From NCBI GenBank assembly GCA_035498175.1, contig DATKAJ010000072.1:75507-139506 (forward strand): DNA of 64,000 bases. Reading direction: 5' to 3'. A model generated the notes under the pieces. The model did not search any database, was not told where the DNA came from, and saw only the letters and a list, made by a program, of their open reading frames with translations. The stretch's first letter is position 1; each line of letters begins with the position of its first letter. The DNA comes from JALORV01 sp035498175. GTDB taxonomy: Bacteria; Pseudomonadota; Gammaproteobacteria; Burkholderiales; Burkholderiaceae_F. Shown in pieces: positions 54,409 through 63,855 of this stretch. A program made the position numbers and the translations under genes.

Positions 54409-55208
54409 GCTGTCGTCGCAGGCGCCGCAACTTCGGTCAGAAACATCACGTCGCGTGGGCTGCCGACGAGGTGCTGGCCACCGTCCACCAGCAGCGTCGT
54501 GCCGGTGATCGAGGGCGCCTTGGCGAGGAACACCGCGGCAGCCGCGATGTCTTCGGGGTGGCTGGAGCGGCCCAGCGGTGTCCCGGCGTGCGCGGCCTCG
54601 AAATCGGCCGGCGACTGATCGCCCGACGGCAGCGTGAGGCCGGGCGCGATGCCGACGACGCGCACGCGCGGCGCGAGCGCCTGTGCGAGCAGCACGGTCG
54701 CCTCCCGCAGCGCCGCCTTCGACAGCGTGTACGAGAGGAAGTCCGGGTTCGGATTCCAGAGCTTCTGGTCGAGCAGGTTGATCACGACGCCGCGGTCGTT
54801 GGCCGGCAGGCTGGCATGGAGCGCCTGAGCGAGCAGAACCGGCGCCGCGACATTGGTTCGAACGACGCGGGCGAGTATGTCGGCGGTGAAGGTCGTCGCG
54901 TCGTCATACTCGAAGACCGAGGCATTGTTGACGATGCAGGTGACCTCGCTGAGGTCGTGTGCGCACTCGGCCAGCAGGCTGCGGACTCCAGCCTCGACAG
55001 CGAGGTCGCGATTGACTGCGATGGCGCGCCGCCCCGTGGCTTCGACCAGACGCACGGTCTCCAGCGCGTCGTCGCGCGAATTCGCGTAATGCACGGCGAT
55101 GTCCCAGCCGTCGCGCGCGAGCGCGACGGCGATTTCGCGTCCGATGCGGCGCGCCGCACCCGTGATGAGCGCGGCGCCGGCGGCCTTTGTTCTGCGGCGG
55201 GTGACCAT
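54405..55208 (-). CDS. SDR-family pteridine reductase-like protein
   Basis: 267 residues. Cofactor motif TGAARRIGREIA (about 17-28), NNASVFEYDDA, and the YTLSKAA catalytic Tyr-Lys. The position normally taken by catalytic serine reads INLLDQKLW, with an Asp as in PTR1/FolM pteridine reductases. The link to folB favours reduction of dihydro(mono)pterin or dihydrofolate. Confidence 0.85.
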   Translation of the reverse strand: MVTRRRTKAAGAALITGAARRIGREIAVALARDGWDIAVHYANSRDDALETVRLVEATGRRAIAVNRDLAVEAGVRSLLAECAHDLSEVTCIVNNASVFEYDDATTFTADILARVVRTNVAAPVLLAQALHASLPANDRGVVINLLDQKLWNPNPDFLSYTLSKAALREATVLLAQALAPRVRVVGIAPGLTLPSGDQSPADFEAAHAGTPLGRSSHPEDIAAAAVFLAKAPSITGTTLLVDGGQHLVGSPRDVMFLTEVAAPATTA

Positions 55209-55260
55209 GCTGACTCCGAAGCCCGGCAGTTTAGCGGGGTGACTTGGCTACCATCGGCCT

Positions 55261-56412
55261 ATGGCGATTGCACGTCTCGAACTGCCACGACCGACCGCCG
55301 AGCAGAGCGCGATCAGCGCGCGGCTGCGGGCGCTGATCGCTGCGGAGGTCGAGGCCGGCGGCGGCTGGATCGCGTTCGATCGTTATATGGATCGCGTGCT
55401 GTATGCGCCCGGGCTCGGGTATTACGCGGCGGGAGCGACGAAGTTCGGCAACGCCGGCAGCGGTGGCGACTTCGTGACCGCTCCCGAGATCTCCCCGCTG
55501 TTCGCGCAGGCGCTGTCGGCGCAGGTTGCACAGATTTTCCGCGACGGTCCGTGCCGAATCCTCGAATTCGGCGCAGGTTCCGGCCGCCTGGCGGCCGATC
55601 TGCTGGCTGCACTGCGTGCGCGCGGCAGCGAATGCGAGCAGTACCTCATCGTCGAGGTATCTGCCGAACTGCAGCAGCGGCAACGCGCGCGGCTGGGGAG
55701 CGAGTCGGCGGTGCGGTGGCTGACGGCGCCTCCGCAAGGCTTCGAGGGCGTGATGCTGGCGAACGAAGTGCTGGACGTCATGCCGGTACGCATGTTCGTC
55801 AAGCGCGGCGGCGCCGTCCTGGAGCGCGGCGTCACGCTGCGCGGCGAAGCTTTCGTCTACTCCGAGCGCGAGGCCACGGCCGAATTGCTGGACGCGGTGA
55901 CGGAAATCGAGAGCGAACTCGGCGCGTTGCCGGACGGCTACGCGTCCGAAGTCGGCCTGGCCGCGCGCGCCTGGACCCGCTCCGCAGCGGGCTGGCTCGG
56001 GCGCGGCGTGGTGCTGCTGATCGACTACGGCTTTCCCCGGCGCGAGTACTACCACCCGCAGCGCCTGATGGGCACGCTGATGTGCCACTACCGGCACCAC
56101 GCCCACGTCGATCCGTTCTGGTTGCCGGGCTGCAACGATCTGACGGCCCACGTCGACTTCACTGCGATCGCCGATGCCGGCCACGGCGCCGGCCTGCAGG
56201 TGCTGGGCTTCACCACGCAGGCGCACTTTCTACTCAACTGCGGGTTGACCGATCGTCTGCACGATGGCCCCGCGCCGCAGCAGGCGAGCGCGGTGCATCG
56301 CCTCGTTTCCGAGGCGGAGATGGGCGAGCTCTTCAAGGTGCTCGCGCTCGGCAAGGATGTCGATGGGCCGCTGATCGGATTCGCCCGCGGAGACCGCACG
56401 ACGCGGCTGTGA
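55261..56412 (+). CDS. MidA/NDUFAF7-type class I SAM methyltransferase (COG1565)
   Basis: 383 residues. GGWIAFDRYMDRVLYAPGLGYYAAG, FGNAGSGGDFVTAPEISPLFAQ and RILEFGAGSGRLAADLL (SAM loop near residue 100-115) define the family; mitochondrial members methylate an arginine of complex I. The bacterial target is unknown. Divergent from the pteridine reductase, with 52 bp between starts. Confidence 0.9.
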   Translation: MAIARLELPRPTAEQSAISARLRALIAAEVEAGGGWIAFDRYMDRVLYAPGLGYYAAGATKFGNAGSGGDFVTAPEISPLFAQALSAQVAQIFRDGPCRILEFGAGSGRLAADLLAALRARGSECEQYLIVEVSAELQQRQRARLGSESAVRWLTAPPQGFEGVMLANEVLDVMPVRMFVKRGGAVLERGVTLRGEAFVYSEREATAELLDAVTEIESELGALPDGYASEVGLAARAWTRSAAGWLGRGVVLLIDYGFPRREYYHPQRLMGTLMCHYRHHAHVDPFWLPGCNDLTAHVDFTAIADAGHGAGLQVLGFTTQAHFLLNCGLTDRLHDGPAPQQASAVHRLVSEAEMGELFKVLALGKDVDGPLIGFARGDRTTRL

Positions 56413-56464
56413 GGACGGGCAGCTCCGGGAACGCCGGGCTCGCCGCGTACACTGGCGGTCAACC

Positions 56465-56656
56465 ATGAAATGGCTGCTGACGACCTTCCTTGCGCTACTC
56501 GTGCTGACCGCGTTGCAGCCGTGGCTGCAGAAGCTCGGCATCGGACGCCTTCCGGGCGACCTGCGCTTCCGCTATCAGGGACGTGAGGTCGTGCTGCCGT
56601 TCACCAGCACTGTCGTGCTCTCGCTGTTGTTGACGGCGCTGGCCCGGATCCTCTAG
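56465..56656 (+). CDS. DUF2905 small membrane protein
   Basis: 63 residues with two hydrophobic segments (WLLTTFLALLVLTALQPWL and FTSTVVLSLLLTALARIL) around the conserved GIGRLPGDLRFRYQGREVVLP, the DUF2905 signature. Function unknown. Starts 52 bp after the methyltransferase and ends 36 bp before the convergent cca stop. Confidence 0.88.
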   Translation: MKWLLTTFLALLVLTALQPWLQKLGIGRLPGDLRFRYQGREVVLPFTSTVVLSLLLTALARIL

Positions 56657-56692
56657 ACACTGCGACGGCGCGCGGCCTGCGGCCGGCGCGGA

Positions 56693-57868
56693 TCAGTGAT
56701 CGTCGTTCGCACTCGCGGCGCGACCCGGCTGCACGTGGCCGGGATCGCCTTCGACCGATCCATGCAGCGCGCGACTGACGGCGACGATGCGCGCCTGCCG
56801 TACGGCACGTGGAATTTCGGCAGGATCGTTCCGATGCAGGCTCGCCAGCGCACCCGCGTCGATCTCGGCGGCGGCTCGCGCAGCCAGGCGGAATCGATCG
56901 GCCGACTGCTCATACGCGGTCTCGAATGTCTGCAGCAGCACCTCAAAACGCTCGGGCCGACGGAACGCGTCGGCGCGCTCGAGCGCATCGACGATGAGTG
57001 CGGACGATTGTGCGCTCGAAAGCGTGTCGCGCATTTCGACGAGCAGCCGCGCCAGTTGTGCAGCCTCCTGCGGCACCCGCAGCTTGCCGATCAGGTCGGC
57101 CACGCTGCGTGGTGTGCGGCAGGCGCTTGCCAGCACCGCGAAGCGTGCGGGCAGGACCAGACCCTTCTCGGCCGCGCGATCGAGCGCGGCCGCGGTGGAC
57201 TCGATGTCCTGCAGTTCGCTGTACAACCGGTCGATCAGACCGCTGTCGCGCAGGACCTGCAGCATCCGCGACGGCTTGCGCTCCATCAGGCCGCGCGAGA
57301 GTTCCTGCATCACGCGCTCAGGCACCAGCGCGTCAGCCTCGCCGTTGCGAACCATCTCGCACACTAGCTCGGCGGTCTGCGGAGCCACGCGGAAGTCCGG
57401 AAAGCGCGCGGCGAAGCGCGCCAGCCGCAGGATGCGCACCGGATCCTCGGCGAAGGCGGGGCCGACGTGGCGCAGTACGCCGGCCCGCAGGTCGCGTGCG
57501 CCGTTGTGGGGATCGATCAGGCGACCGTCTTCGTCAAGCGCCATCGCGTTGATCGTGAGATCGCGGCGCGCCAGGTCGGCTTCGAGCGTGACGTCGGGCG
57601 CGGCATGAAAGACGAAACCCTTGTAGCCCGGCGCGGTCTTGCGCTCGGTGCGCGCCAGCGCGTACTCCTCGTTGGTTTCCGGGTGCAGGAAGACCGGGAA
57701 CTCGCGGCCCACCGGCCGGAAGCCGAGTGCCGCCATCTCGTCGGGTGATCCGCCGACGACGACCCAGTCCCGATCGGTTTCGAGCGCCGTGTCGAGCTCG
57801 CCCCGGCGCTGCCGGTCCTCGCCGAGAAGCGCGTCGCGCACGCAGCCGCCGACGCGGTAGAACTTCAT
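56693..57868 (-). CDS. cca: CCA tRNA nucleotidyltransferase, without HD domain
   Basis: Adds or repairs the 3'-CCA end of tRNAs. 391 residues. KFYRVGGCVRDALLG opening, then the catalytic Asp-x-Asp in DRDWVVVG, RRDLTINAMALDEDG and DPVRILRLARFAARF. It carries about 11 extra residues between LLG and DRDW (EDRQRRGELDTALET) compared with E. coli Cca, while the C-terminus is shorter and shows no intact HD motif. ATG 57868 overlaps the stop of the glutathione S-transferase gene (TGATG). Confidence 0.9.
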   Translation of the reverse strand: MKFYRVGGCVRDALLGEDRQRRGELDTALETDRDWVVVGGSPDEMAALGFRPVGREFPVFLHPETNEEYALARTERKTAPGYKGFVFHAAPDVTLEADLARRDLTINAMALDEDGRLIDPHNGARDLRAGVLRHVGPAFAEDPVRILRLARFAARFPDFRVAPQTAELVCEMVRNGEADALVPERVMQELSRGLMERKPSRMLQVLRDSGLIDRLYSELQDIESTAAALDRAAEKGLVLPARFAVLASACRTPRSVADLIGKLRVPQEAAQLARLLVEMRDTLSSAQSSALIVDALERADAFRRPERFEVLLQTFETAYEQSADRFRLAARAAAEIDAGALASLHRNDPAEIPRAVRQARIVAVSRALHGSVEGDPGHVQPGRAASANDDH

Positions 57869-58515
57869 CAATACTCGATCACTTCGGATTCCGCCCGGGC
57901 GGCTTCAACCCATTGGCGCATCGCCGGCAGAGCCAGGATGCGATCTGCATAGGCAGAGAGTGCGGTCGGCAGGCTCACACCATAGGTGCGGAAACGTGTG
58001 ACGACCGGCGCGAAGAACGCATCGGCGATCGAAAAACGTCCGTACAGCAGCGGCCCGCCGCTGCGCTCGAGGCAGTCGGTCCAGAGGGCCTGGATGCGCA
58101 CGATGTCGGCGGCGACGTCGGCGCGCTGCGCTGTCGACGCACCCTGGTCCGGGCGGCTCGAACGGATGTCCATCGGCATGTGCGTGCGCAGCGCCGCGAA
58201 GCCCGAATGCATCTCGGCCGATACGGCCCGTGCGTGTGCACGCGCATCGGCGTCCGTGGGCCATAGGGCACCCGCGAGGTAGCGCTCGTTGGCGGTCTCG
58301 CAGATGGCCAGTGAATCCCAGACCACCAGCGACCCGTCGATCAGGCACGGCACCTTGCCGCTGGGGGAACGCCGCAGAATTTCCGCCTTGGTCGACGGCT
58401 GGTCGAGCACGATGCGCAGCTCGTCGAAAGCCACTCCGGCGTGCCGCAGCGCCAGCCAGGGGCGCAGCGACCAGCTCGAGTAGTTCTTGTTACCAATGAC
58501 AAGGATCCGGTTCAT
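57868..58515 (-). CDS. Glutathione S-transferase family protein
   Basis: 215 residues. Thioredoxin-like N-terminal domain (VIGNKNYSSWSLRPWLALRH, with a serine active-site context; KVPCLIDGSLVVWDSLAICE for glutathione binding) and an all-helical C-terminal domain. Substrate unknown. Overlaps cca and the DUF3144 gene by 1 and 4 bp, forming a compact operon. Confidence 0.9.
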   Translation of the reverse strand: MNRILVIGNKNYSSWSLRPWLALRHAGVAFDELRIVLDQPSTKAEILRRSPSGKVPCLIDGSLVVWDSLAICETANERYLAGALWPTDADARAHARAVSAEMHSGFAALRTHMPMDIRSSRPDQGASTAQRADVAADIVRIQALWTDCLERSGGPLLYGRFSIADAFFAPVVTRFRTYGVSLPTALSAYADRILALPAMRQWVEAARAESEVIEY

Positions 58516-58799
58516 GCACTGGCCTTTCCGTGGCCGCGGTACGCCGGCTCGAGTTCCTTAAGGCTCTCCCGGAACATCGTCCGGTACTCGCTGGCGAAGT
58601 AGGTGGCGGCTTCGTCGGGCGCCTGGATGGCCGCATCGTCGCTGTTGAGCCAGTTGAAGGCGCTGTAGCGCGCCGCGGCGTACATCAGCACGGCGCGCAC
58701 CCAGTCGTGCGAACGCGTTTCGCCGAGTTGCTTGGCGAGACTGACGAAGCGGTCGGCGGCGTCTCGGAATTCGTCAGGCAGTTCGTAGTCGCGCTGCAT
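58512..58799 (-). CDS. DUF3144 protein
   Basis: 95 residues, entirely helical, with FRDAADRFVSLAKQLG, RAVLMYAAARYSAFNW and EYRTMFRESLKELEPAY as recognisable DUF3144 blocks. No signal peptide. Overlaps the gst start by 4 bp. Function unknown. Confidence 0.85.
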   Translation of the reverse strand: MQRDYELPDEFRDAADRFVSLAKQLGETRSHDWVRAVLMYAAARYSAFNWLNSDDAAIQAPDEAATYFASEYRTMFRESLKELEPAYRGHGKASA

Positions 58800-58807
58800 G
58801 CCATCTC

Positions 58808-59773
58808 CTAGCGGCGCGCACGTGCCCGGTACGAGCCGAGCCGCGAGCGCTGGCCTTGTCCGGACAGATACTCTGCCGCTTCGGTTTCCATCGAATGAAG
58901 CTCGATGCCGAGTTCCGGAGCCGGCGTGTAGGGCTGCGCGGTAGCGATGTTGTCCCGCTGCATCGAGTCCAGATTGTCACGCGACATCAGCGGCTCGCCG
59001 GGCGCCAGCTCCATCAGAGTGGCCTGAGCGCGAGCCAGCCCCGCCGGCAGGCCGACGACGACGCGCGGATGCCCCGATGCCGAGGCCGCGAACCGCACCA
59101 GTTCGCGCAACGTGTAGATACGTGGTCCGGCCATCTCATAGATCTGGCGATAGGTCTTCGGGTTGTCGAGCGCGTTGGCAAACGCGTCCGCGACATCGAC
59201 GACCCAGACGGGCTGGAACCGGGTGGCCGCGTTCGCGATCGGCAGCACCGGCGCCATGGTTGCGAGCGTGGCAAAGGTGTTGAGGAACCGGTCCTCGGGA
59301 CCGAAGATCACCGAAGGCCGGAAAATCGTCCAGTCGAGCGCGCTCGCGCGCACGGTCGCTTCGCCGTCGCCCTTGCTGCGCTGGTACATCGACGGTCCGC
59401 GCGAGTCGGCGCCGAGCGAGCTCATGTGCAGGTAGCGCCGGATGCCTTGCGCGGCGCAGCGCGCGACGATCCGCCGCGGCAGCTCAATATGCGCCTGCGC
59501 GAATTCGCGACCGTATGGCACGCCGCGCGAACCCTGCAGGATGCCGACCAGATTGACCACTGCATCGCGTCCTTCGAGCAGGCGATCGAGATCCGCGTCG
59601 TCGTTCACGTCGGCCTCGACCAGGTCCACTGTCGGCAGCGTGATCAGGTGTTTCGCGGCGCCGGGCCGCCGCGTTGGCACGGTCACGGCGAGGCCCCGAT
59701 CGACCAGCCGATTCACGACGTGGCGGCCGACAAAGCCCGCGCCGCCGACGACGAGGATGTCTTGGTGTTTCAC
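58808..59773 (-). CDS. NDUFA9-like NAD(P)-binding protein
   Basis: 321 residues of the atypical short-chain dehydrogenase group related to complex I subunit NDUFA9. ILVVGGAGFVGRHVVNRL (Rossmann), VNLVGILQGSRGVPYG, SVIFGPEDRFLNTFATL. It lacks the usual YxxxK, so it probably binds NAD(P) without classical SDR catalysis. Lies 8 bp from DUF3144. Confidence 0.87.
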   Translation of the reverse strand: MKHQDILVVGGAGFVGRHVVNRLVDRGLAVTVPTRRPGAAKHLITLPTVDLVEADVNDDADLDRLLEGRDAVVNLVGILQGSRGVPYGREFAQAHIELPRRIVARCAAQGIRRYLHMSSLGADSRGPSMYQRSKGDGEATVRASALDWTIFRPSVIFGPEDRFLNTFATLATMAPVLPIANAATRFQPVWVVDVADAFANALDNPKTYRQIYEMAGPRIYTLRELVRFAASASGHPRVVVGLPAGLARAQATLMELAPGEPLMSRDNLDSMQRDNIATAQPYTPAPELGIELHSMETEAAEYLSGQGQRSRLGSYRARARR

Positions 59774-59843
59774 GGAGTCAGCCTGAAGTGCGACTTGCGG
59801 CGATTCTATCGAGCAGGTGCCGACCGTTGCGCGGCCAGGCTAC

Positions 59844-61862
59844 CTACGGCAGCTCGCTGACGCCCGCGGCTTTCGGCGCGATCGTACCCATGCGCTGCTT
59901 CAGCGACTGGGCCTTGTTCTCGAACAGCGCCGCGTAATAGACCGTGTTCGACATGACCTTCTTGACGTACTCGCGCGTTTCGCTGAACGGAATGGTTTCG
60001 ACGAAGATCGCCCCCTCGACCGGCCTGACCAGGCTGGCGCGCCAGGCGCGCGGGCGCCCGGGGCCGGCGTTATAGGCCGCCGTGGCCAGCACCGGATTGC
60101 CGTCGAGATCGTCCAGCACCAGCTTGAGGTAACCCGTGCCGAGCTGCAGGTTCAGATCGCGCTCGCTGACGCGGCCGGGCGCGTAGTCGCTGACATTCAT
60201 CTTGCGCGCAACGTAGCGCGCGGTCGCCGGCATCAGCTGCATCAGGCCCGATGCGCCAACACTGGAGCGCGCATCCATGATGAAGCGTGATTCCTGGCGG
60301 ATCAGCCCATACACCCAGGTCTCGTCGAGACCGAGCGGCGCGGCATAAAGCGCCATCGCGTCGCGGAACGGCGCCGGAAAGCGTTGCGTGAAGTCGAAAT
60401 CGTTGCGCGTGCGGTCCGAGGTGTTGATCATGCGGTCAAGCAGCGACTGCGAGCGCGCGTATTCGGCGGCCGCCAGCAGCTGGCGATCGGTCATTCCGCG
60501 CAGCTGCCAGCTCCATTCGCGGTTGCCCTCGACCCGCAGGCCGAGCTCATAGAATTTCTGCGCACGCGCAAACCCCGGATTCCTGGCCATCGGCGCGATC
60601 TCCTCGGCCGTCGCTGCCGGCGCCTGCACTGGCAACACGATCGGGATGCCGAGTTCCTCGGCCGCGAGCTTGCCGTAGAAGTGGAAACCCAGCGCGATCC
60701 GCGCGAAGTGGTCCTGCGCCTCGGCCGTCCGTCCCTCGGCCTTCAGCGCCCGCCCATACCAGTAGGTCCACGCCGGATCGGCGCGCAGCACCGCTGGCAT
60801 GCGATCGATCGTGGCCTTGACCGTGCCCCAGTCGCCGGCGCGCAGCGCGGCCCGGGCCTGCCACTCGAGCACTTCGTCGACCCGCGCCGCATCGGGTCCG
60901 ACTCCGACCTGCTCGCCGCCACGCCGGTACCACTCGCTCGCTTCGGGCAGCAGGCGCAGGGCCCCGGTATGACCGATGCGTCCCCAGACGATGCCGCGTT
61001 GCTCGGGCGTCAGCAGCAGGTTCAGTGAATTGGCGTACTCGGCGGCCTCGCTCGGACTGTCGCGCGCCAGCCGTGCGATCGCGACGATGGCAAGTTCGCG
61101 CTGGATCTGGGTCAAGCGCCGCTCATGTGCGACCAGAAAGGCCGCCGGCCGGTCGATCGCCTGCGCGAGCAGCTTCGGGTCCACCGGCTTGCCCGCCGAA
61201 TCCAGCGCGCGGGCACCGATGCGCTTGGCGGTCGGCAGCTGGTTCTGCTCGACGAGCGCGCGCACGCGCTCCCATACGGAGATGCGGCCGTCGGCGAGCA
61301 GCGCCTCGGTCAGCGCGAGGCAGCCTTCTCCTGCCGAATCGCGCGTGTTGGCAAGCATCTGACGCGCGTCGCGCGCCAGCACATCGAGCTGCGCGCCCGA
61401 GGCGTTGCGGTACTTCGCGAGCGCCGCATAGCAGCGCAACTGGCTGTCGTCGGTGTTCCAGACCAGCCTGGCTGCCTCACGCTCGAACCCGCTGAAGTCG
61501 CCCCGGTCGCCCAGAGCGAGCGCCCAGTCGAGGCGCAGCCGATCCGACACGTAGCTGTCCGGATAGCGCGCATGGAACTCCTCCACCCTCTGCGCGGCGT
61601 CGGGATCCGTGCGCAGGCGTGCAGCGAGCTGCCAGTAGTCGACATAGCCGGCGAGCGGATGCGTCGCAAGCTGCGGTGCCAGCTGCGCGAGCTTGGCTCG
61701 GTCGCCGCTGCGCGCGGCGTCACGCGCAGCCATGAAGGCCTGGTCGGCGGGGGAAAGTGCGACCGTGGCCGGTGCAGCCGCGTGCGCCGCAGGCAGCGTC
61801 ACCGCCAGCAATGCCACGAGCACGGACGTATAGACTGCCTTGATCGATGAAACGAAACGCAT
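59844..61862 (-). CDS. slt: Soluble lytic murein transglycosylase
   Basis: Cleaves peptidoglycan glycan strands, producing anhydro-muropeptides. 672 residues: signal peptide (VYTSVLVALLAVTLPAAHAA), a long alpha-helical U-shaped region, and the C-terminal SLT domain (about 515-640) with catalytic Glu in VYGLIRQESRF and ASGLMQLMPATARYVA. Products would feed AmpG-type recycling. The gene is divergent from the cyclo-ligase gene. Confidence 0.93.
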   Translation of the reverse strand: MRFVSSIKAVYTSVLVALLAVTLPAAHAAAPATVALSPADQAFMAARDAARSGDRAKLAQLAPQLATHPLAGYVDYWQLAARLRTDPDAAQRVEEFHARYPDSYVSDRLRLDWALALGDRGDFSGFEREAARLVWNTDDSQLRCYAALAKYRNASGAQLDVLARDARQMLANTRDSAGEGCLALTEALLADGRISVWERVRALVEQNQLPTAKRIGARALDSAGKPVDPKLLAQAIDRPAAFLVAHERRLTQIQRELAIVAIARLARDSPSEAAEYANSLNLLLTPEQRGIVWGRIGHTGALRLLPEASEWYRRGGEQVGVGPDAARVDEVLEWQARAALRAGDWGTVKATIDRMPAVLRADPAWTYWYGRALKAEGRTAEAQDHFARIALGFHFYGKLAAEELGIPIVLPVQAPAATAEEIAPMARNPGFARAQKFYELGLRVEGNREWSWQLRGMTDRQLLAAAEYARSQSLLDRMINTSDRTRNDFDFTQRFPAPFRDAMALYAAPLGLDETWVYGLIRQESRFIMDARSSVGASGLMQLMPATARYVARKMNVSDYAPGRVSERDLNLQLGTGYLKLVLDDLDGNPVLATAAYNAGPGRPRAWRASLVRPVEGAIFVETIPFSETREYVKKVMSNTVYYAALFENKAQSLKQRMGTIAPKAAGVSELP

Positions 61863-61936
61863 TCGGCAAGATTAGAACATGGCCGCGAGAAGTTTCGCGC
61901 GTATAGCCGCCGCCACATTGATTCCGCGGGTGCCGA

Positions 61937-62488
61937 TTGGAGAGTGAAGCGCAGCGAAAGTTGCAGCGACAGCGACTGCTGGAGCTGCGTGCCGCCATGC
62001 CGGATCGGGAGCGGCTCGAACGCGAACTGGGCGAGCAGGTCGCCGCCTGGATCGCCCGCGCCGATGTGCGGGCGCTCGGATTCTTCTGGCCGATCCGTGG
62101 CGAGCCCGACCTGCGGACGATCGTCGCGGACTGGCTGGAGGAAGGCCCGCACCGCGCTGCGGCACTGCCGGTGGTCAGCGGTGACGCGCTGGTGTTCCAT
62201 GCCTGGGCGCGCGAAGCGCCGATGCGCGCCGGCGACTTCGGCATTCCGGTGCCGGCGCACGGCCGGCCCGTGCAACCGGATGCACTACTGATTCCGTGCG
62301 TGGGCTTCGATGCCCGCCGCTACCGGCTGGGATACGGCGGCGGTTACTACGACCGCACGCTCGCCCGCATGGTGCCGTGGCCGCTCGTCGTCGGTGTCGC
62401 GTTCGAATGCGCTCGGCTCGAGACAATCGATCCGCGTGTGCACGACATGCAACTCGACGCGGTGCTTACGGAGAGCGGGGCTTTCTAG
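61937..62488 (+). CDS. 5-formyltetrahydrofolate cyclo-ligase
   Basis: Converts 5-formyl-THF to 5,10-methenyl-THF. 183 residues; the first in-frame start is TTG 61937. RRYRLGYGGGYYDRTLARM is the family signature and FFWPIRGEPDLR the nucleotide site. In some proteobacteria this gene follows the 6S RNA locus, but only 74 bp lie upstream here and no 6S-like hairpin is present. Confidence 0.9.
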   Translation: MESEAQRKLQRQRLLELRAAMPDRERLERELGEQVAAWIARADVRALGFFWPIRGEPDLRTIVADWLEEGPHRAAALPVVSGDALVFHAWAREAPMRAGDFGIPVPAHGRPVQPDALLIPCVGFDARRYRLGYGGGYYDRTLARMVPWPLVVGVAFECARLETIDPRVHDMQLDAVLTESGAF

Positions 62489-62867
62489 CCCGCACGTTGG
62501 CGCCGGACTTCGCGGCGCCACAGCGCGGAAGCGACGGCCGGGCCGCGCGCTGCCCGCTCTGTGCAGCCATCCACGCGATCGAGCACCACTCCTTCATCGT
62601 TGCCGCATCGTCCAGACAGGCCTCGGGCGCGCGCCAGTAGCTGAGTTCGATCCTCCGGCCGCCGCCCTCGTACACGAACGGCGCGCTGCGGGCGGCCACG
62701 AGTCGTTCGATGGTCGAATCGTCGGCCTTCAGGTAAAGGGTGTCGTCCATGACGAGCGCGAACATCCGGCCACCGTGATACAGGCCGTAGCCGCCGAACA
62801 TGCGGCGGGCGCGGACCTCGCCCCATGAGCCCATGAGGTCCAGCACATAGTCGACGAACTCGCTCAT
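62466..62867 (-). CDS. TfoX/Sxy N-terminal-domain protein
   Basis: 133 residues. VDYVLDLMGSWGEVRARRMFGGYGLYHGGRMFALVMDDTLYLKAD matches the TfoX N-terminal domain. There is no C-terminal TfoX domain; the last ~40 residues are basic and overlap the cyclo-ligase end by 23 bp. It is not evidence of competence by itself. Confidence 0.85.
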   Translation of the reverse strand: MSEFVDYVLDLMGSWGEVRARRMFGGYGLYHGGRMFALVMDDTLYLKADDSTIERLVAARSAPFVYEGGGRRIELSYWRAPEACLDDAATMKEWCSIAWMAAQSGQRAARPSLPRCGAAKSGANVRARKPRSP

Positions 62868-62873
62868 CGCGGC

Positions 62874-63821
62874 TCAGGTCAGTCGATGGGGTCCGCGCTG
62901 GAATTCGCTGATCACCCAGGCGCGGAACGCGGCGACATGCGGAACGTTCGCACGCTTGCGGTTCACGATCAGGAAGTAGCGGTAGCCGGTCGGCATCCGC
63001 AACGAGGGAAACGGCGTCACGAGGTCGCCGCTCGCGACCAGGTCATCGACAAACGGCGTGCGCACGAGGGCGACGCCCTGCCCGCGGACCGCGGCCTGTA
63101 CCGACTGGTCGACGTAGGTGAAATACAGCCGCGCAGCGCCGTCGAAGTTCGGAACGCCGGCGAACTCGCACCAGCGCGTCCAGTTGCTGTAGGGAGCGCT
63201 CGGCACGCTCTCGTCCATCGCGAGCATTGGCAGCGTGGCCAGGTCGGAGGGATTGCGCAACGGCGCGGGGCGCTCAGCGAGAAGGCGAGGGCTCAGCGCC
63301 GGCGTCGCTTCTTCGGCCTGCAGCAGCAAAGCGTCGGTCGGCACCGGGGCGCCGGGTCGGAGCCAACGGATTGCGATATCGACGTCGTCGGACTCGAGTT
63401 CGATCATTCGGTCCGAGGCGTCGATCCGGATGTCGACGCCCGGATGCTGCTGCTGGAAGTCCGGCAGGCGTGGCACCAGCCACAGCGAGGCGAATGACGC
63501 ATAGGTGGTGATCGTGACCCGCGGCGTTCCGCCGTCGCCGCGGATTTCATCGACGGTCCGGTCCACTGCCAGCACCGCTTGGCGGACCGCCGCGAACAGC
63601 CGTTCCCCCGCAGCGGTAAGTTCGAGCGCGCGGGTGCGGCGTTCGAAGAGCGGTCGACCGATCTGGCGCTCGAGCGCGGCAATCTGGCGGCTGATCGACG
63701 ATTGCGTCAGGTTGAGTTCGGCCGCAGCCAACGTGAACGAGAGGTGGCGGGCGGCGGCATCGAAACCGCGCAGCCCGGCCAGGCCGATCGGGCGCCGACG
63801 ACGCGGTTTGGGAGCGGGCAT
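62874..63821 (-). CDS. LysR-family regulator, GcvA-like
   Basis: 315 residues. Winged HTH at about 15-75 (GLRGFDAAARHLSFTLAAAE, QSSISRQIAALERQIG) and a ligand-binding domain similar to GcvA/AmpR-like members (TYASFASLWLVPRLPDFQQ, VDIAIRW). Divergent from a gene that starts at 63949, with a 25-bp palindrome 10 bp before its own ATG, so both genes are probably its targets. Confidence 0.92.
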   Translation of the reverse strand: MPAPKPRRRRPIGLAGLRGFDAAARHLSFTLAAAELNLTQSSISRQIAALERQIGRPLFERRTRALELTAAGERLFAAVRQAVLAVDRTVDEIRGDGGTPRVTITTYASFASLWLVPRLPDFQQQHPGVDIRIDASDRMIELESDDVDIAIRWLRPGAPVPTDALLLQAEEATPALSPRLLAERPAPLRNPSDLATLPMLAMDESVPSAPYSNWTRWCEFAGVPNFDGAARLYFTYVDQSVQAAVRGQGVALVRTPFVDDLVASGDLVTPFPSLRMPTGYRYFLIVNRKRANVPHVAAFRAWVISEFQRGPHRLT

Positions 63822-63830
63822 TGGATCAAG

Positions 63831-63855
63831 TATACATGCATTTTATGCATGTATA
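63831..63855. promoter_or_regulatory. Perfect 25-bp palindrome, candidate operator
   Basis: TATACATGCAT (63831-63841), TTT, ATGCATGTATA (63845-63855): 11-bp perfect inverted repeats around a 3-bp centre, AT-rich in a GC-rich genome. It lies between the divergent lysR and the right-edge gene, consistent with a dimeric regulator's site. Confidence 0.75.

Noticed and set aside
61863..61936. 6S RNA expected next to the 5-formyl-THF cyclo-ligase
   Set aside because: The intergenic space is only 74 bp, and no long bulged hairpin is present.
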